Shown here one piece after another: positions 1 through 10,086 of a DNA stretch of 38,940 bases. Numbering within the stretch: position 1 is the first letter of the stretch; every line of letters begins with the position of its first letter. Position numbers and translations under genes: made by a program. Source of the DNA: Clostridiales bacterium UBA1390 (GTDB lineage Bacteria; Bacillota; Clostridia; Lachnospirales; Bianqueaceae). The notes beneath the pieces were generated by a model, which was given only the letters and a program-made list of their open reading frames with translations, was not told the DNA's origin and did no database searches. The stretch is from NCBI GenBank assembly GCA_002305315.1, contig DBQQ01000039.1, forward strand, positions 1 through 38,940, in the 5' to 3' direction.

Positions 1-62
1 TTAGCGTATAAATCTGGAAGAGGCTTCCATTCCAAACCGCGCAGCAGGTTAATTTATACGCT
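1..62. repeat. 62-bp hairpin repeat, copy 1
   Basis: First of two copies of a 62-bp unit. Its ends form a perfect 11-bp inverted repeat (AGCGTATAAAT at 3-13 and ATTTATACGCT at 52-62). Inside is a second small hairpin (GGAAG-agg-CTTCC) and an invariant CCGCGCAG block. Six positions of 62 differ from copy 2. No coding potential is seen. It may be a REP/MITE-like intergenic repeat or a structured RNA element; the sequence alone does not decide. Confidence 0.8.
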
Positions 63-93
63 CCCCCTTCTTTTTTGACAACGAAATTCTCCA

Positions 94-155
94 TTAGCGT
101 ATAAATCTGGAAGAGGCTTCCACCCCAAGCCGCGCAGTGGATTAATTTATACGCT
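94..155. repeat. 62-bp hairpin repeat, copy 2
   Basis: Second copy of the unit at 1-62, about 90% identical, in the same orientation and separated from it by 31 bp. Both terminal 11-bp arms and the inner GGAAG/CTTCC hairpin are unchanged. The substitutions all lie between the inner hairpin and the right arm, so the conserved part is the foldable part. Confidence 0.8.
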
Positions 156-211
156 ACCGCTCCTTTTTCCGCGAGGCGACTTTTGCGGATTGCAAATTCC
201 CATCGACAAAC

Positions 212-235
212 AAAAAAGGGCCGCGTGCTGCGGCC
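212..235 (-). terminator. Intrinsic terminator, second of tandem pair after hppA
   Basis: Read on the minus strand, a perfect 6-bp GGCCGC/GCGGCC stem (219-224 with 230-235) with a 5-nt loop is followed by a run of six T (212-217). It lies just beyond the larger hairpin at 242-284 and backs it up. Confidence 0.75.
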
Positions 236-241
236 GAAAAC

Positions 242-284
242 AAAGGGCCGTGAAAGGCGGAAAGCCGCTTTTCACAAGCCCTTT
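242..284 (-). terminator. Intrinsic terminator of hppA
   Basis: A long imperfect hairpin begins 5 nt after the hppA stop codon. Its outer stem is AAAGGGC/GCCCTTT and its inner stem pairs GTGAAAGGCGG with CCGCTTTTCAC, followed on the minus strand by a T-rich stretch. Confidence 0.75.
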
Positions 285-289
285 AGATA

Positions 290-2380
290 TTAACCAAATA
301 ATGAGAATGCGACAAATAAGGTAGACATCAGGGAAGATACCAAAGATACTACTGTGATCTGTGTATTGATGGAAGGTCCTGCCGTATCTTTGAAAGGATC
401 GCCGACAGTGTCTCCCACGACGGCAGCCTTATGCGCATCGCTGCCCTTTCCGCCCTCATTGCCGGCCTCTATATACTTCTTGGAATTATCCCATAATCCA
501 CCTGCATTGGACATGAAAAGTGCCAGCAGCAAACCGCTGGTGATATTACCCATCAGGAAACCGCCAATCGCGTGCGGTCCTCCGATAAAGCCGACGATGA
601 GCGTTGCGATAATCGCCATCAGTCCTGCCGGAATTAGCTCGCGCAGTGCGCCGGTCGTTCCAATGTCGATGCACTTGTCATATTCCGGCTTCACGCCTGG
701 CTTGCCCTCTCGCAAACCTTTGATCGTATTGAACTGACGATGAATCTCAGCCACCATACGCTGCGCGTTCTTATCCACGCCCAGAATCAGCATTGCTGAG
801 AAAACGGCAGGTATCGCTGCTCCTACCAACATTCCAAAGAATACGGTGGGGTTCATGATATCAAAGCCCGTAATCAAGGCCTTTCCCGCTTCTGCCAGCG
901 CAATATTGGCTTCCGACCTGAACGCTCCTAATAAAGAAATAACCGTGAGACCCGCAGCACCAATGGAAAAGCCCTTAGTCACGGCCTTTACCGTATTACC
1001 TGCGCTATCCAGCGAATCTGCGATACGGATGGTTTCTTCTCCCAGACCGCCCATCTCTGCCAGTCCTCTGGCATTATCCACAATGGGGCCATATGCGTCA
1101 TTTGAAATGATCATTCCGACAATGGAAAGCATACCCACTGCTGCCATCGCAATTCCAAAAATCGCGTATCCCTCGCCCATAGGTTCACAGATCTTATAGG
1201 AAATCAACGCTGACACCGCAATGCCTACCATGGCTGGCAGCGCAGAAATAAACCCATAAGAAACGCCAGAAAGCACCGTAAATGCTGAGCCGGACTTGGA
1301 AGCTTTGGCGACTTTCTTAACGATGGGCTTGGTATCATCTGTAAAGTAATCCGTCGTGATACCAATGATCACACCCACGATCAGACCCACCGCAGAAGCC
1401 CCCCAGATTCTCCATGAGAATCCTTCAAAGATAGCTGTCGCAATCGCGGTCAGGACGATGAAAATACCGGTGGTCACATATGTAGAACTATTGAGCGCAT
1501 GCGTCGGGTTCCCGTTCTTGCCGATGCGGGCCGTTGCAATACCCAGAATTGAGGCCAACAGACCTAATGCCGCATAACAGAAAACCATGGAAACATTGGC
1601 AAAGTCCCCTGTCAGAGACTGCGCAATGACCAGAGCGGATGCCATAGCCGCCACATTGGAATCAAACAAGTCTGCACCCATGCCGGCCACATCACCTACG
1701 TTATCTCCCACATTATCCGCTATTACCGCCGGATTTCGGGGATCATCCTCTGGGATTCCCAATTCTACTTTGCCCGTCAAATCCGCAGATACATCTGCTG
1801 TCTTCGTAAAAATGCCACCGCCTGCCTTAGCAAACAACGCAAGAGAGCTGGCACCGAAGGAAAATCCAAGCAGAATGGAAGCATCGCCTACGATCATAAG
1901 AACAGCAGCCACACCCAACAGTGAAAAAGCAACAACCGCCAATCCCATAATAGCTCCGCCACGGAAGCCGATCAAGAAAGCAGCTCGAATCCCGTTCTGC
2001 GCTTCCTCAGCTGTACGCCCATTCGCATGGGTTGCAACCATGATTCCAATCTTTCCCGCAATGGCGGAAAGAATTGTTCCCGCAATATACGATAATGCCA
2101 TCGCCAGATTCTGCGTAATCTCCCCATTCCAAATCGGAGATGGAAGCAAAATAAAAATAACAATGGCAGCGATTCCGGCAAAGATCGCCAGAACCTTGTA
2201 CTCACGACGCATAAAAGTATTCGCGCCCTGCTTAATCAGCGCCGATACTTCTATGATCGTACGATTGCTCATCTTCTGACGCCGCACCCACAAGTACAGA
2301 TAAACCGCGAATGCGAACGCAATCACGACTACCAAGAAAGATAAGCCATAAAAGATTGATAATTGTGTATCCACTGACAC
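290..2380 (-). CDS. hppA: Membrane-bound proton-pumping pyrophosphatase, probably K+-independent
   Basis: Hydrolyses pyrophosphate and uses the energy to pump protons (or Na+ in some family members) across the cytoplasmic membrane. The 696-aa product has about 16 hydrophobic segments, the family norm. It carries the conserved substrate loops: DVSADLTGKVE near 197-207, EDDPRNPAVIADNVGDNVGD at 211-230, and GDTVGDPFKDTAGPSIN near the C-terminus. In the segment that separates the two subfamilies it reads GNTVKAVTKG (461-470). Lys465 and Thr468 match the K+-independent H+-pumping type; K+-dependent enzymes have Ala and Gly there. The start is GTG, with a purine-rich AGAAGGGTGGG just upstream. It is transcribed alone, divergently from the aminotransferase gene, from a near-consensus promoter and ends in tandem terminators. 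Confidence 0.97.
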   Translation of the reverse strand: MSVDTQLSIFYGLSFLVVVIAFAFAVYLYLWVRRQKMSNRTIIEVSALIKQGANTFMRREYKVLAIFAGIAAIVIFILLPSPIWNGEITQNLAMALSYIAGTILSAIAGKIGIMVATHANGRTAEEAQNGIRAAFLIGFRGGAIMGLAVVAFSLLGVAAVLMIVGDASILLGFSFGASSLALFAKAGGGIFTKTADVSADLTGKVELGIPEDDPRNPAVIADNVGDNVGDVAGMGADLFDSNVAAMASALVIAQSLTGDFANVSMVFCYAALGLLASILGIATARIGKNGNPTHALNSSTYVTTGIFIVLTAIATAIFEGFSWRIWGASAVGLIVGVIIGITTDYFTDDTKPIVKKVAKASKSGSAFTVLSGVSYGFISALPAMVGIAVSALISYKICEPMGEGYAIFGIAMAAVGMLSIVGMIISNDAYGPIVDNARGLAEMGGLGEETIRIADSLDSAGNTVKAVTKGFSIGAAGLTVISLLGAFRSEANIALAEAGKALITGFDIMNPTVFFGMLVGAAIPAVFSAMLILGVDKNAQRMVAEIHRQFNTIKGLREGKPGVKPEYDKCIDIGTTGALRELIPAGLMAIIATLIVGFIGGPHAIGGFLMGNITSGLLLALFMSNAGGLWDNSKKYIEAGNEGGKGSDAHKAAVVGDTVGDPFKDTAGPSINTQITVVSLVSSLMSTLFVAFSLFG

Positions 2381-2440
2381 CCCACCCTTCTAATATACTC
2401 TGGTTGTAAGAGGGTAAACGCCGCTTATTCCAGTAATACC

Positions 2441-2469
2441 ACTATAATACACTTTATCCAAGTTGTCAA
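2441..2469 (-). promoter_or_regulatory. Promoter of hppA
   Basis: On the minus strand there is a perfect TTGACA -35 box (2464-2469), a 17-bp spacer and a TATAGT -10 box (2441-2446). The distance to the hppA start codon is about 60 bp. Confidence 0.8.
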
Positions 2470-2550
2470 GATTTTCTTAAGAAAATCGAAAGAAAATGGC
2501 AGATTTTAATAGATATTTTTCTGCATTCGCCTAATTATTATGAAGTCGCA

Positions 2551-2579
2551 TTGAATTCTTGGAGACTCTATGATAAGAT
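2551..2579 (+). promoter_or_regulatory. Possible promoter of the malY-like gene
   Basis: TTGAAT (2551-2556), 17-bp spacer, TAAGAT (2574-2579). The -10 box is weak. It is the best candidate in the 237-bp divergent intergenic region. Confidence 0.4.
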
Positions 2580-2617
2580 AAGAAGGATTTCATTCTACGA
2601 AGAGAGGAGCATGTGAG

Positions 2618-3790
2618 ATGCAATATGATTTTACCACTTGGGTTGACCGCAGCCATAGTGGTTCTGAAAAATGGAATGATATGCGCCGCATTTGTCCGGA
2701 TGTACCGGCCGGTATCGTTCCCTTATCGGTAGCGGATATGGAGCTTAAAAATCCCCCACCGATCATCGAAGGGCTAAAAGAATATCTGGATCAAGTCATT
2801 TTAGGATATACAGAGGCGACAGACGACTACTATACCGCTGTACAAAACTGGATGGAAAAACACCATGGATTCCGTCCTCCCCGCGATTGGTTTGTGGAAA
2901 CTCCCGGTGTGGTTCCCGCCATTCAGATGATGATTGGTGCCTTTACCGCCCCTTCGGATTCCGTACTCATCACCACGCCTGTTTACTATCCCTTCAAGAG
3001 TTCTATCGAGGCCAACCACAGAGGTGTTGTCACCAATGAACTGCTGATTCGCGATGGGCGGTATGAGATCGACTTTGAGGACCTAGAGGAGAAGGCGGCG
3101 CGTCCAGATGTGACACTGTATATTCTCTGCAGCCCGCATAATCCCGTGGGCAGAGTCTGGAACCGGGAAGATCTGCTCAAGATTTGTGAGATCTGCCTGC
3201 GCCATCATGTTTTTATCATCTCCGACGAGATTCATTTTGATCTCATCATGCCAGGCTTTCAGCACGTGTCCCTGGGCACGTTCCCAGACAAATACCTGCA
3301 AAACTGCGCGATCTGTACCGCACCCAGCAAAACCTTTAACCTGGCAGGATTTCAGACTTCCAATATCTTCATTCCTAATCCGGATTATCGAGAGAAGGTC
3401 ACCGGTGCCAGAGGATACTTTGCACTCAATGTGATGGGATATAAAGCCTGCGAATTAGCGTATACCCGATGTGAAGACTGGCTTTCCGAGTTACTCCTTC
3501 ATCTGGACGGAAATAGAAAAATGGTAGAGGACTTTCTGGCTGCGCATCTCCCCATGATCCACGCATTTCCGCTAGAGGGTACTTATCTGCAGTGGCTGGA
3601 TTTCCGAGCTCTCGGAATGGATCATGAAGCGTTGGAGAATTTCATGCATCATAAGGCCTATTGGTTCTGTGATGAAGGATACATCTTCGGTGAAGGCGGC
3701 CGCGGCTTTGAACGGCTGAATCTGGCCTGTCCGCGTCAGGTGCTGGAAGATGCGCTTCTTCGTCTCGAAAAAGCCATTCAAACCAGATAA
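2618..3790 (+). CDS. MalY/PatB-family PLP C-S lyase (cystathionine beta-lyase type)
   Basis: A fold-type I PLP enzyme of 390 aa. By family it cleaves the C-S bond of cystathionine or cysteine conjugates to give a thiol, pyruvate and ammonia. Visible motifs are CSPHNPVGRVW (171-181), the PLP-binding Asp in SDEIH (Asp203), and the Schiff-base lysine in APSKTFNLAG (Lys238). The early PLSVADMEL block (35-43) is typical of MalY/PatB rather than of aspartate aminotransferases. AGAGGAG precedes the ATG by a suitable distance. It is a single-gene unit ending in a bidirectional terminator shared with gap. Whether it acts in methionine synthesis or as a cysteine desulfhydrase cannot be told from sequence. 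Confidence 0.9.
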   Translation: MQYDFTTWVDRSHSGSEKWNDMRRICPDVPAGIVPLSVADMELKNPPPIIEGLKEYLDQVILGYTEATDDYYTAVQNWMEKHHGFRPPRDWFVETPGVVPAIQMMIGAFTAPSDSVLITTPVYYPFKSSIEANHRGVVTNELLIRDGRYEIDFEDLEEKAARPDVTLYILCSPHNPVGRVWNREDLLKICEICLRHHVFIISDEIHFDLIMPGFQHVSLGTFPDKYLQNCAICTAPSKTFNLAGFQTSNIFIPNPDYREKVTGARGYFALNVMGYKACELAYTRCEDWLSELLLHLDGNRKMVEDFLAAHLPMIHAFPLEGTYLQWLDFRALGMDHEALENFMHHKAYWFCDEGYIFGEGGRGFERLNLACPRQVLEDALLRLEKAIQTR

Positions 3791-3793
3791 AAA

Positions 3794-3832
3794 AGAACGT
3801 CCCCGAAGCCCAAACGGCCTCAGGGACGTTCT
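3794..3832. terminator. Bidirectional terminator between the malY-like gene and gap
   Basis: A perfect 10-bp stem, AGAACGTCCC/GGGACGTTCT, with an inner GCC/GGC pairing. It is flanked by an A-run on the left and a T-rich stretch on the right, so it serves both convergent genes. Confidence 0.85.
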
Positions 3833-3863
3833 CTTTTCTTTAAGAAGGTTTGTATTCGAAAGA

Positions 3864-4883
<1,020 letters not shown>

Positions 4884-4913
4884 TTACCTCCTAAAAATTT
4901 CGTATACATCTAT

Positions 4914-4942
4914 ATTCTATACCAATTTCTCGGAGAATACAA
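4914..4942 (-). promoter_or_regulatory. Promoter of gap
   Basis: Minus-strand TTGTAT (4937-4942), 17-bp spacer, TAGAAT (4914-4919), about 37 bp upstream of the start codon. Confidence 0.7.
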
Positions 4943-4992
4943 GAGGCGATGTTAAAAATATAGCAAAAAATTGGCGAAAGCCCGGTAAAGTC

Positions 4993-7512
4993 TCATCCTT
5001 TCCAGTGCAGAAATTTGCCAACGGGAACCTGTAATGGCTCCGATGGCAGATATTTTCCCGCCAGCTCCAACGAAGTGATCACATTCAGGCACCATTGTGC
5101 GCAGGTATTCGTTGAGATTCCGGGTTTTTCCTGAATGATTCCTGTCACATATTCCACTTCTCGCTGCGGCTCCGGTGTTTTATAAAGTTCCGTAAACAGG
5201 CAGTCCCAAACCTCTCTTCCCAATCTTTCATCTTCCAGTGCGTGCGCTGCATAGGCGACCATGGCGGAGGCTCACATGGGCAGCCCCCATCCCTTCCCCG
5301 CCACCTGGGAATTTGAGCATCTCTCTTTTTCTTCCGGCGAAAGAAAATAAAATGCGCCGTACTGTACCAGCATATCATGCCACAATGGATCCTCCAGCAT
5401 ATCTTCCAGTTCAAAATACACTTGGGGCTCTCCCATACAAAGCGCCAAATGGGATCCGCCTGTACTTTGTTCCCCAATATAATACATCCGTCCCGTATCC
5501 GGATCATACCCGAAATCCGTTCCCGACAGGAACCTATAGGGCGCTGCCGCGATGCCTTCTATGCCCCGGCGCATTTTATCCCGATAAAACGTATCCTGAA
5601 AACGTTCCCACCGGGTCATCCAGTTTCCACAATAAGAAGACCAATCCGGTCCGGTTCTGGCATGCGTAGAATAGGGTTCGCTGCCATCCAGATGATAGTA
5701 ATTTCGCAGCGGATCCGCATGCTTTGTCGTCAGATCCGCGTCTTTCACCTCGTCCATGATATCTCCTACACGCTCATCGCCTGTAAGATAATAGTAAAAA
5801 CGATGATGCGGCGCCATGGAAATTCGCGCCTCTTTCGCAGAACCGCCCCAGTGTTTTACGTTATGTCTCGATCCCAATCCGGCAAAGGGCCCGATATGAT
5901 GGATATCCACTTCACTGGTATGGCGGCACATCGCCTCTGCCATCGTGAAGACATCCTCCCGGCCCGTTCGCAGAAACATATACCAGAGCCAGAGCGTTGG
6001 AACTAACTCTGTGTTCTGCCACGCCCATCCTCCCATGTCATAGCGCCAACTGTGCCGCTCCATATCATAGGTATGCATAAAATCCCCATAATTCCACAGT
6101 CCATACCATTTTCTCTGCTCCACCTCGCGCTGATAAAAGGAAAACGTATCCGCAAGCACTTGTTCCAGATACCGCTTCGCCGGTGTATCATAGGCCGGCA
6201 GCGACCAGGTACCAAAGGCTCGCACTTCATGATAATACGCAGGATCTGCCACTAAAAGGGCGGGCTTCTGTATTCGCAGTCTGGCCTCCTCCAATTCCTC
6301 ATCCGTCGGCGTTCCCTGTCCCCAGAGTGTAATCCCAATCTCATTGGTCATGCCGATTCCAGACGGACGGCTGCGGCTGGTATCCCCCTGCCCATAGTAT
6401 CCCTGACTGCAAGGTCTATGCGTATACGGACGAAGATCCATGGGCCTGCCCTCCGGCGGCCAGATCCAAACCCGAAGCACGGCTTCTTCTCCCAGCATTC
6501 CTTCTGTCTCCAGCACCGACGGATACTTCTGCCAGAAATCCTTAAGCCCCACACCCAGCCCTGCGGCATACAGATATCCGCCGCTGCGTCTGCCTTCCGG
6601 TCCATCCACAAAAGAACAATCCTTCTCTCCCGTTCCTTTCTGTATACGGTAATGTTCGGAAGAATCCTGCACAATCTTCCAGGAATCCTACCATGTCATG
6701 TTATTCATGGCTTGAAACGCTTCCGGATGCTGGTCCGGATTGAGAGAAAGCATTTCTCCCGCAATCTGCGCGCTGTACCATTCTCTGGGCAGACGCGGCC
6801 TCCAGCTATTCAGTAAGACACAGCTTTCTTTCAGATACCCCGTATCTCCCGCGATACGTACATGCCGATTATAGATAGGTCCTTGGATCGGTGTGCGAAA
6901 CTCGATTCCCAGCGCCTCCACCTGTTGTGTGAAAGGATCCAGATCATGGAGCCAGGTATGGACCAGCCGAATCTGAGGATCCCCCTGATATACATAGTAT
7001 CGTAAAATAAACGGCAATACTCGCTGTCCATTCGGCCCCAGATGTGCTCCCGTGATCTTAATCACCATCCGGACCGCACCCATATCTTCTATCTCGATGG
7101 ACTCCTGATAGCCCACATATTCCTCTCCTGAAATACGAGCTATAAGACGGCCGCCTCTCGTTTCTCTTCCGTACCGAATGCGCGGCACCCCTGTTTTTTC
7201 AGAGAAATCGAGCTCCATCTCTCCAAATCGAATCTTGTCATCCCGGCACTCTCTTGGCATGACACGTTCCATCCCTGCTTCTTTTAGAAAAATCATCTCT
7301 CCGCTGGCGATCGCCGAATGCAGCGTCCACTTGACCGAACCATCTGGCCAGTAAGCCCGGCACCGCGTCTGCACCGCAAAATGCCCGCCGTTTTCATTTT
7401 CCAGTGTAAATGCTGTTCCCGGCTTGACCACTCCTTTGGGCCAGGGCATGCCCCAGCTGACTGCTCCTTTATGTGTACGACCGGCAAGCCATCGAAGCGC
7501 GATTGGTTTCAT
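4993..7512 (-). pseudogene. YetA/PL26-like rhamnogalacturonan lyase gene with two in-frame stop codons
   Basis: One continuous minus-strand frame of 840 codons, interrupted only by TAG at 6688-6690 and TGA at 5272-5274. There is no frameshift: the three open pieces (7512-6691, 6687-5275, 5271-4993) stay in phase. Full length would be about 839 aa, close to Bacillus subtilis YetA (857 aa, recalled) and the PcRGLX/PL26 exo-rhamnogalacturonan lyase family. The N-terminus (WGMPWPKGVVKPG, then RAYWPDGSVKWT) looks like the RIFT-barrel domain of that family. The Trp/Tyr/His-rich centre resembles an (alpha/alpha)n barrel, and there is no signal peptide. I start it at the ATG at 7512, preceded by GGGGGGAA, rather than at 7533, which lies against the upstream terminator's T-tract. 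Both stops are one G-to-A change from TGG. The family is inferred from motifs and from the adjacent LplABC-like genes. Recent loss of function is the simplest reading; sequence error or recoding is possible. Confidence 0.7.
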
Positions 7513-7535
7513 ATCGTTCCCCCCTGTTTTCATAG

Positions 7536-7562
7536 AAAAAGGAAGGGCGTTTCAGCCCTTCC
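7536..7562 (-). terminator. Terminator between the binding-protein gene and the lyase gene
   Basis: A perfect 8-bp GGAAGGGC/GCCCTTCC stem with a 6-nt loop, followed on the minus strand by TTTTT. Its position after the binding-protein gene probably caps expression of that abundant protein and leaves only read-through for the lyase gene. Confidence 0.8.
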
Positions 7563-7576
7563 CTTATCCTCTCAAA

Positions 7577-9148
7577 TTACTCAGCCTGATAAACTGCATT
7601 GATCTCTTCGATCATCTTATCGCCGCCCATGGTTCTCCAGTTTGCAATGGCTGCTTCCCATCCGGCTTCATCAATGGAGCCTACAATATACTGAATCCGG
7701 GCATCATCCATGATCTGCTTCAGCTGTGCTCCCGTAGAATTATAGGTCTCAGACTGCAGCTGCAGCACCTGTGCCGGGTTGGCCAGAATATAATCCATGT
7801 TCTCTGCCTGCACATTCATCACCTGCTCGCGAATCTCATTCGCAGGCTTTTCATCATAACCATTGTACAACACATTCATCATAATCTGGTTAAATCCATC
7901 CTGATCGCCCAGAGAAGGAGACTGTCCATCTACCTTAGTGATTGTGCCATCATCATTCAGTGTGTAGTCCACATCCTCGATACCATTCTCAAACAGATCC
8001 TGCGCATACTTGTCGTTGCAGCGATCCAGGAATGTCAGGCAGCGGTCCAGGTTTTCCTCATCGGAAACGGCACCGGTGTAGATAGAGAGCATTCCCGCAT
8101 GACCTTCCGTCGGAGCCACCACCTTACCGGCAGGCGTCTCAAACTGCGCCGTTACCACCATCGTAGCGTCAATTCCCTGCTCTTTGAAATAATCATACCA
8201 GGTATTGGCCTCGTCACAGTTGCTGATATAAGTACCACACTGTTCCGACTTAAATCCATCTTTGTTTCCGCTGTTTTCCAGAACCGGGAAATCCTCGTTC
8301 AGGATTCCTTCATCATAAAGATCCTTCAGATAATTCATGCCATCCATGTACTCATCAAACAGGAATGACGGCTGCAGCTGTCCATCTTTCTCGCCCCAGC
8401 CATTCGGCGCGCCAAACCACATGCAGACTGTATCGAAACCACTGGAAGCCTTGGTGCTCATCAGCCCCCAGGTATCGTCCTGGCCGTCTCCATCCGGATC
8501 TTCGAAGGTAAAGGCACGCAGAATCTCGGTGAACTCATCCAGATTCGTAGCCGGCTCCAGACCCACAGCATCCAGCCAGTCCTGACGATATACAATACCG
8601 TTACGCATCAGATCACGCGTTCTGGGAATTCCATAGGTCTTGCCATCGATCGCCGTGTTCTGCAATACCGTCTCATTGATCTGAGACAGATTGGTATAGT
8701 TTGCCAGATAGTCGGTCAGATCCCAGAAGGCGCCTGCCCGACAGTTCTGGATGACGCTGGAAGATAAGGACTTGAGCAATGTGATCTCCGGCAATGTACC
8801 GCCAGCCATCATAGAATTGATCTTGTCGTTGTAATCCGCATCGAGCATCCATGTAAACTCAATGTCATAATTGGTATACTCTTCCAATGCAAGCACACGC
8901 TGATTGTCATCATCAACCGGCGTACCCGTGAAAGTAATGCTCATGATGCTGACGCTCTGTCGAGGCTCTGCCTCCACACTGTCTTCTCCGGCAGATTCCG
9001 CTGAATCTGCACTGCTGTCTGTCGCCGCACTCTGCTCCTGCGCCGCAGAACTTTCTTGGCTGCTGTTTCCTGAATCCTGACACCCTGCAAATGCCGAGAA
9101 CACAAGAAGCATAGCCATGATCAAAGCAAGTAAACTTCTTCGTTTCAT
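7577..9148 (-). CDS. Extracellular sugar-binding lipoprotein of an LplA-type CUT1 ABC transporter
   Basis: Captures oligosaccharides outside the cell and delivers them to the two permeases encoded just upstream. The 523-aa product has a lipoprotein signal peptide: a Lys/Arg start, a hydrophobic core and a lipobox FAGC with Cys23. A Ser/Gln/Ala/Glu-rich linker follows, then a large family 1 solute-binding domain with two lobes. Its size matches the LplA/YtcQ group that serves LplB/LplC-type permeases. No ATPase gene is present here, as usual for this group, which borrows a shared MsmX-type ATPase. The neighbouring lyase and arabinofuranosidase genes suggest pectin-derived oligosaccharides as substrate; that is inference. 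Confidence 0.92.
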   Translation of the reverse strand: MKRRSLLALIMAMLLVFSAFAGCQDSGNSSQESSAAQEQSAATDSSADSAESAGEDSVEAEPRQSVSIMSITFTGTPVDDDNQRVLALEEYTNYDIEFTWMLDADYNDKINSMMAGGTLPEITLLKSLSSSVIQNCRAGAFWDLTDYLANYTNLSQINETVLQNTAIDGKTYGIPRTRDLMRNGIVYRQDWLDAVGLEPATNLDEFTEILRAFTFEDPDGDGQDDTWGLMSTKASSGFDTVCMWFGAPNGWGEKDGQLQPSFLFDEYMDGMNYLKDLYDEGILNEDFPVLENSGNKDGFKSEQCGTYISNCDEANTWYDYFKEQGIDATMVVTAQFETPAGKVVAPTEGHAGMLSIYTGAVSDEENLDRCLTFLDRCNDKYAQDLFENGIEDVDYTLNDDGTITKVDGQSPSLGDQDGFNQIMMNVLYNGYDEKPANEIREQVMNVQAENMDYILANPAQVLQLQSETYNSTGAQLKQIMDDARIQYIVGSIDEAGWEAAIANWRTMGGDKMIEEINAVYQAE

Positions 9149-9180
9149 ACTTTTTCCTCCTTATATTTGGATTGCAAGAC

Positions 9181-10071
9181 TTATCCCTTAATGGCGCCTA
9201 CCATGACACCCTTCGTAAAGTGCTTCTGCAGGAAAGGATATACGCACAGGATCGGAAGGGTACCAAACACGATAACTGCCATCTGTACGCTCTCTGAGGG
9301 CGGTCTTGCAACCGTTTCATCGTACTCGCTGCCATCAATCGCACCATTGGCCAACATGATGATCTGCCGCAGCATGATCTGCAAAGTCCATTTATCCATG
9401 TCGTTGATATACAGCAGAGCCGACGTATAACTATTCCAGAAGCCAACGGCATAAAACAGGGCGAAGGTCGCCAGCATCGGTTTTGATAGCGGTAAAACGA
9501 TCTGCCATAGGACGCGCATATCGCCCGCCCCATCGATCTTGGCCGCCTCTTCCAGTTCCGCCGGAATCCCCTGGAAAAAGTTCTTAATGATGATCAGATT
9601 CCAAGTGCTGATCGCTCCCGGAAGCATCAGAGACCAGAGACTGTCGATCAACCCTAAACCTTTGATGACCAGGAAAGTGGGAATCATACCTCCGCCGAAC
9701 ACCAATGTGAAGGTGATCAGGCTAAGGATGACATTTCTGCCCATGATCCTCTGCTTTGCCAGAGGATAGGCCAGTGTAATATTGAAAAATAACGCGATGA
9801 TCGTTCCTACAATCGTGATATACACCGTATTCACGAACGCACGCGGCAGCGTGGCCGAAGAGAAGATGTACTTATAGGACTCGAACTGAAACTCGCTCGG
9901 AATGATAAAAAACGGTTTCTCCAGAATCTCTTTTTCTGTTGCGAAGGAACAGGCCAACACATAGATAAAGGGCAATATGGTCACTGCGGCCACCGCAGCC
10001 AGAAAAATCACATTAAACACGTCGAAAATCCTGGAAAAAATGGTATCATTTCTTCTTGCTGATATAGCCAT
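9181..10071 (-). CDS. CUT1 ABC sugar permease, LplC type
   Basis: Inner-membrane subunit of the carbohydrate importer, 296 aa with six predicted membrane helices. The cytoplasmic EAA loop that docks the ATPase reads EEAAKIDGAGDMRVLWQIVL. The C-terminus KHFTKGVMVGAIKG is typical of the second permease in this class. It sits 15 bp after the LplB-like gene and 32 bp before the binding-protein gene, so the three form one operon. Confidence 0.93.
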   Translation of the reverse strand: MAISARRNDTIFSRIFDVFNVIFLAAVAAVTILPFIYVLACSFATEKEILEKPFFIIPSEFQFESYKYIFSSATLPRAFVNTVYITIVGTIIALFFNITLAYPLAKQRIMGRNVILSLITFTLVFGGGMIPTFLVIKGLGLIDSLWSLMLPGAISTWNLIIIKNFFQGIPAELEEAAKIDGAGDMRVLWQIVLPLSKPMLATFALFYAVGFWNSYTSALLYINDMDKWTLQIMLRQIIMLANGAIDGSEYDETVARPPSESVQMAVIVFGTLPILCVYPFLQKHFTKGVMVGAIKG

Positions 10072-10086
10072 GATTTTGCCCCCTTT

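Noticed and set aside
1..155. CRISPR array
   Set aside because: Only two units with a 31-bp gap and no third copy; the 62-bp unit is much longer than a CRISPR repeat and ends in large inverted arms.
354..2279. Several long plus-strand open frames opposite hppA
   Set aside because: They are antisense to a clearly conserved protein, have no ribosome binding sites, and their low-complexity Pro/Ser/Ala composition mirrors the real gene.
4968..4990. Short hairpin as terminator of the lyase gene
   Set aside because: The GGC/GCC stem is only 3-4 bp; too weak to call, although a T-run follows on the minus strand.
5272..6690. Selenocysteine or pyrrolysine insertion at the TGA and TAG of the lyase gene
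   Set aside because: Two different stops in one gene, no SECIS-like hairpin noticed after the TGA, and no related biosynthesis genes in view. Mutation or sequence error is simpler.
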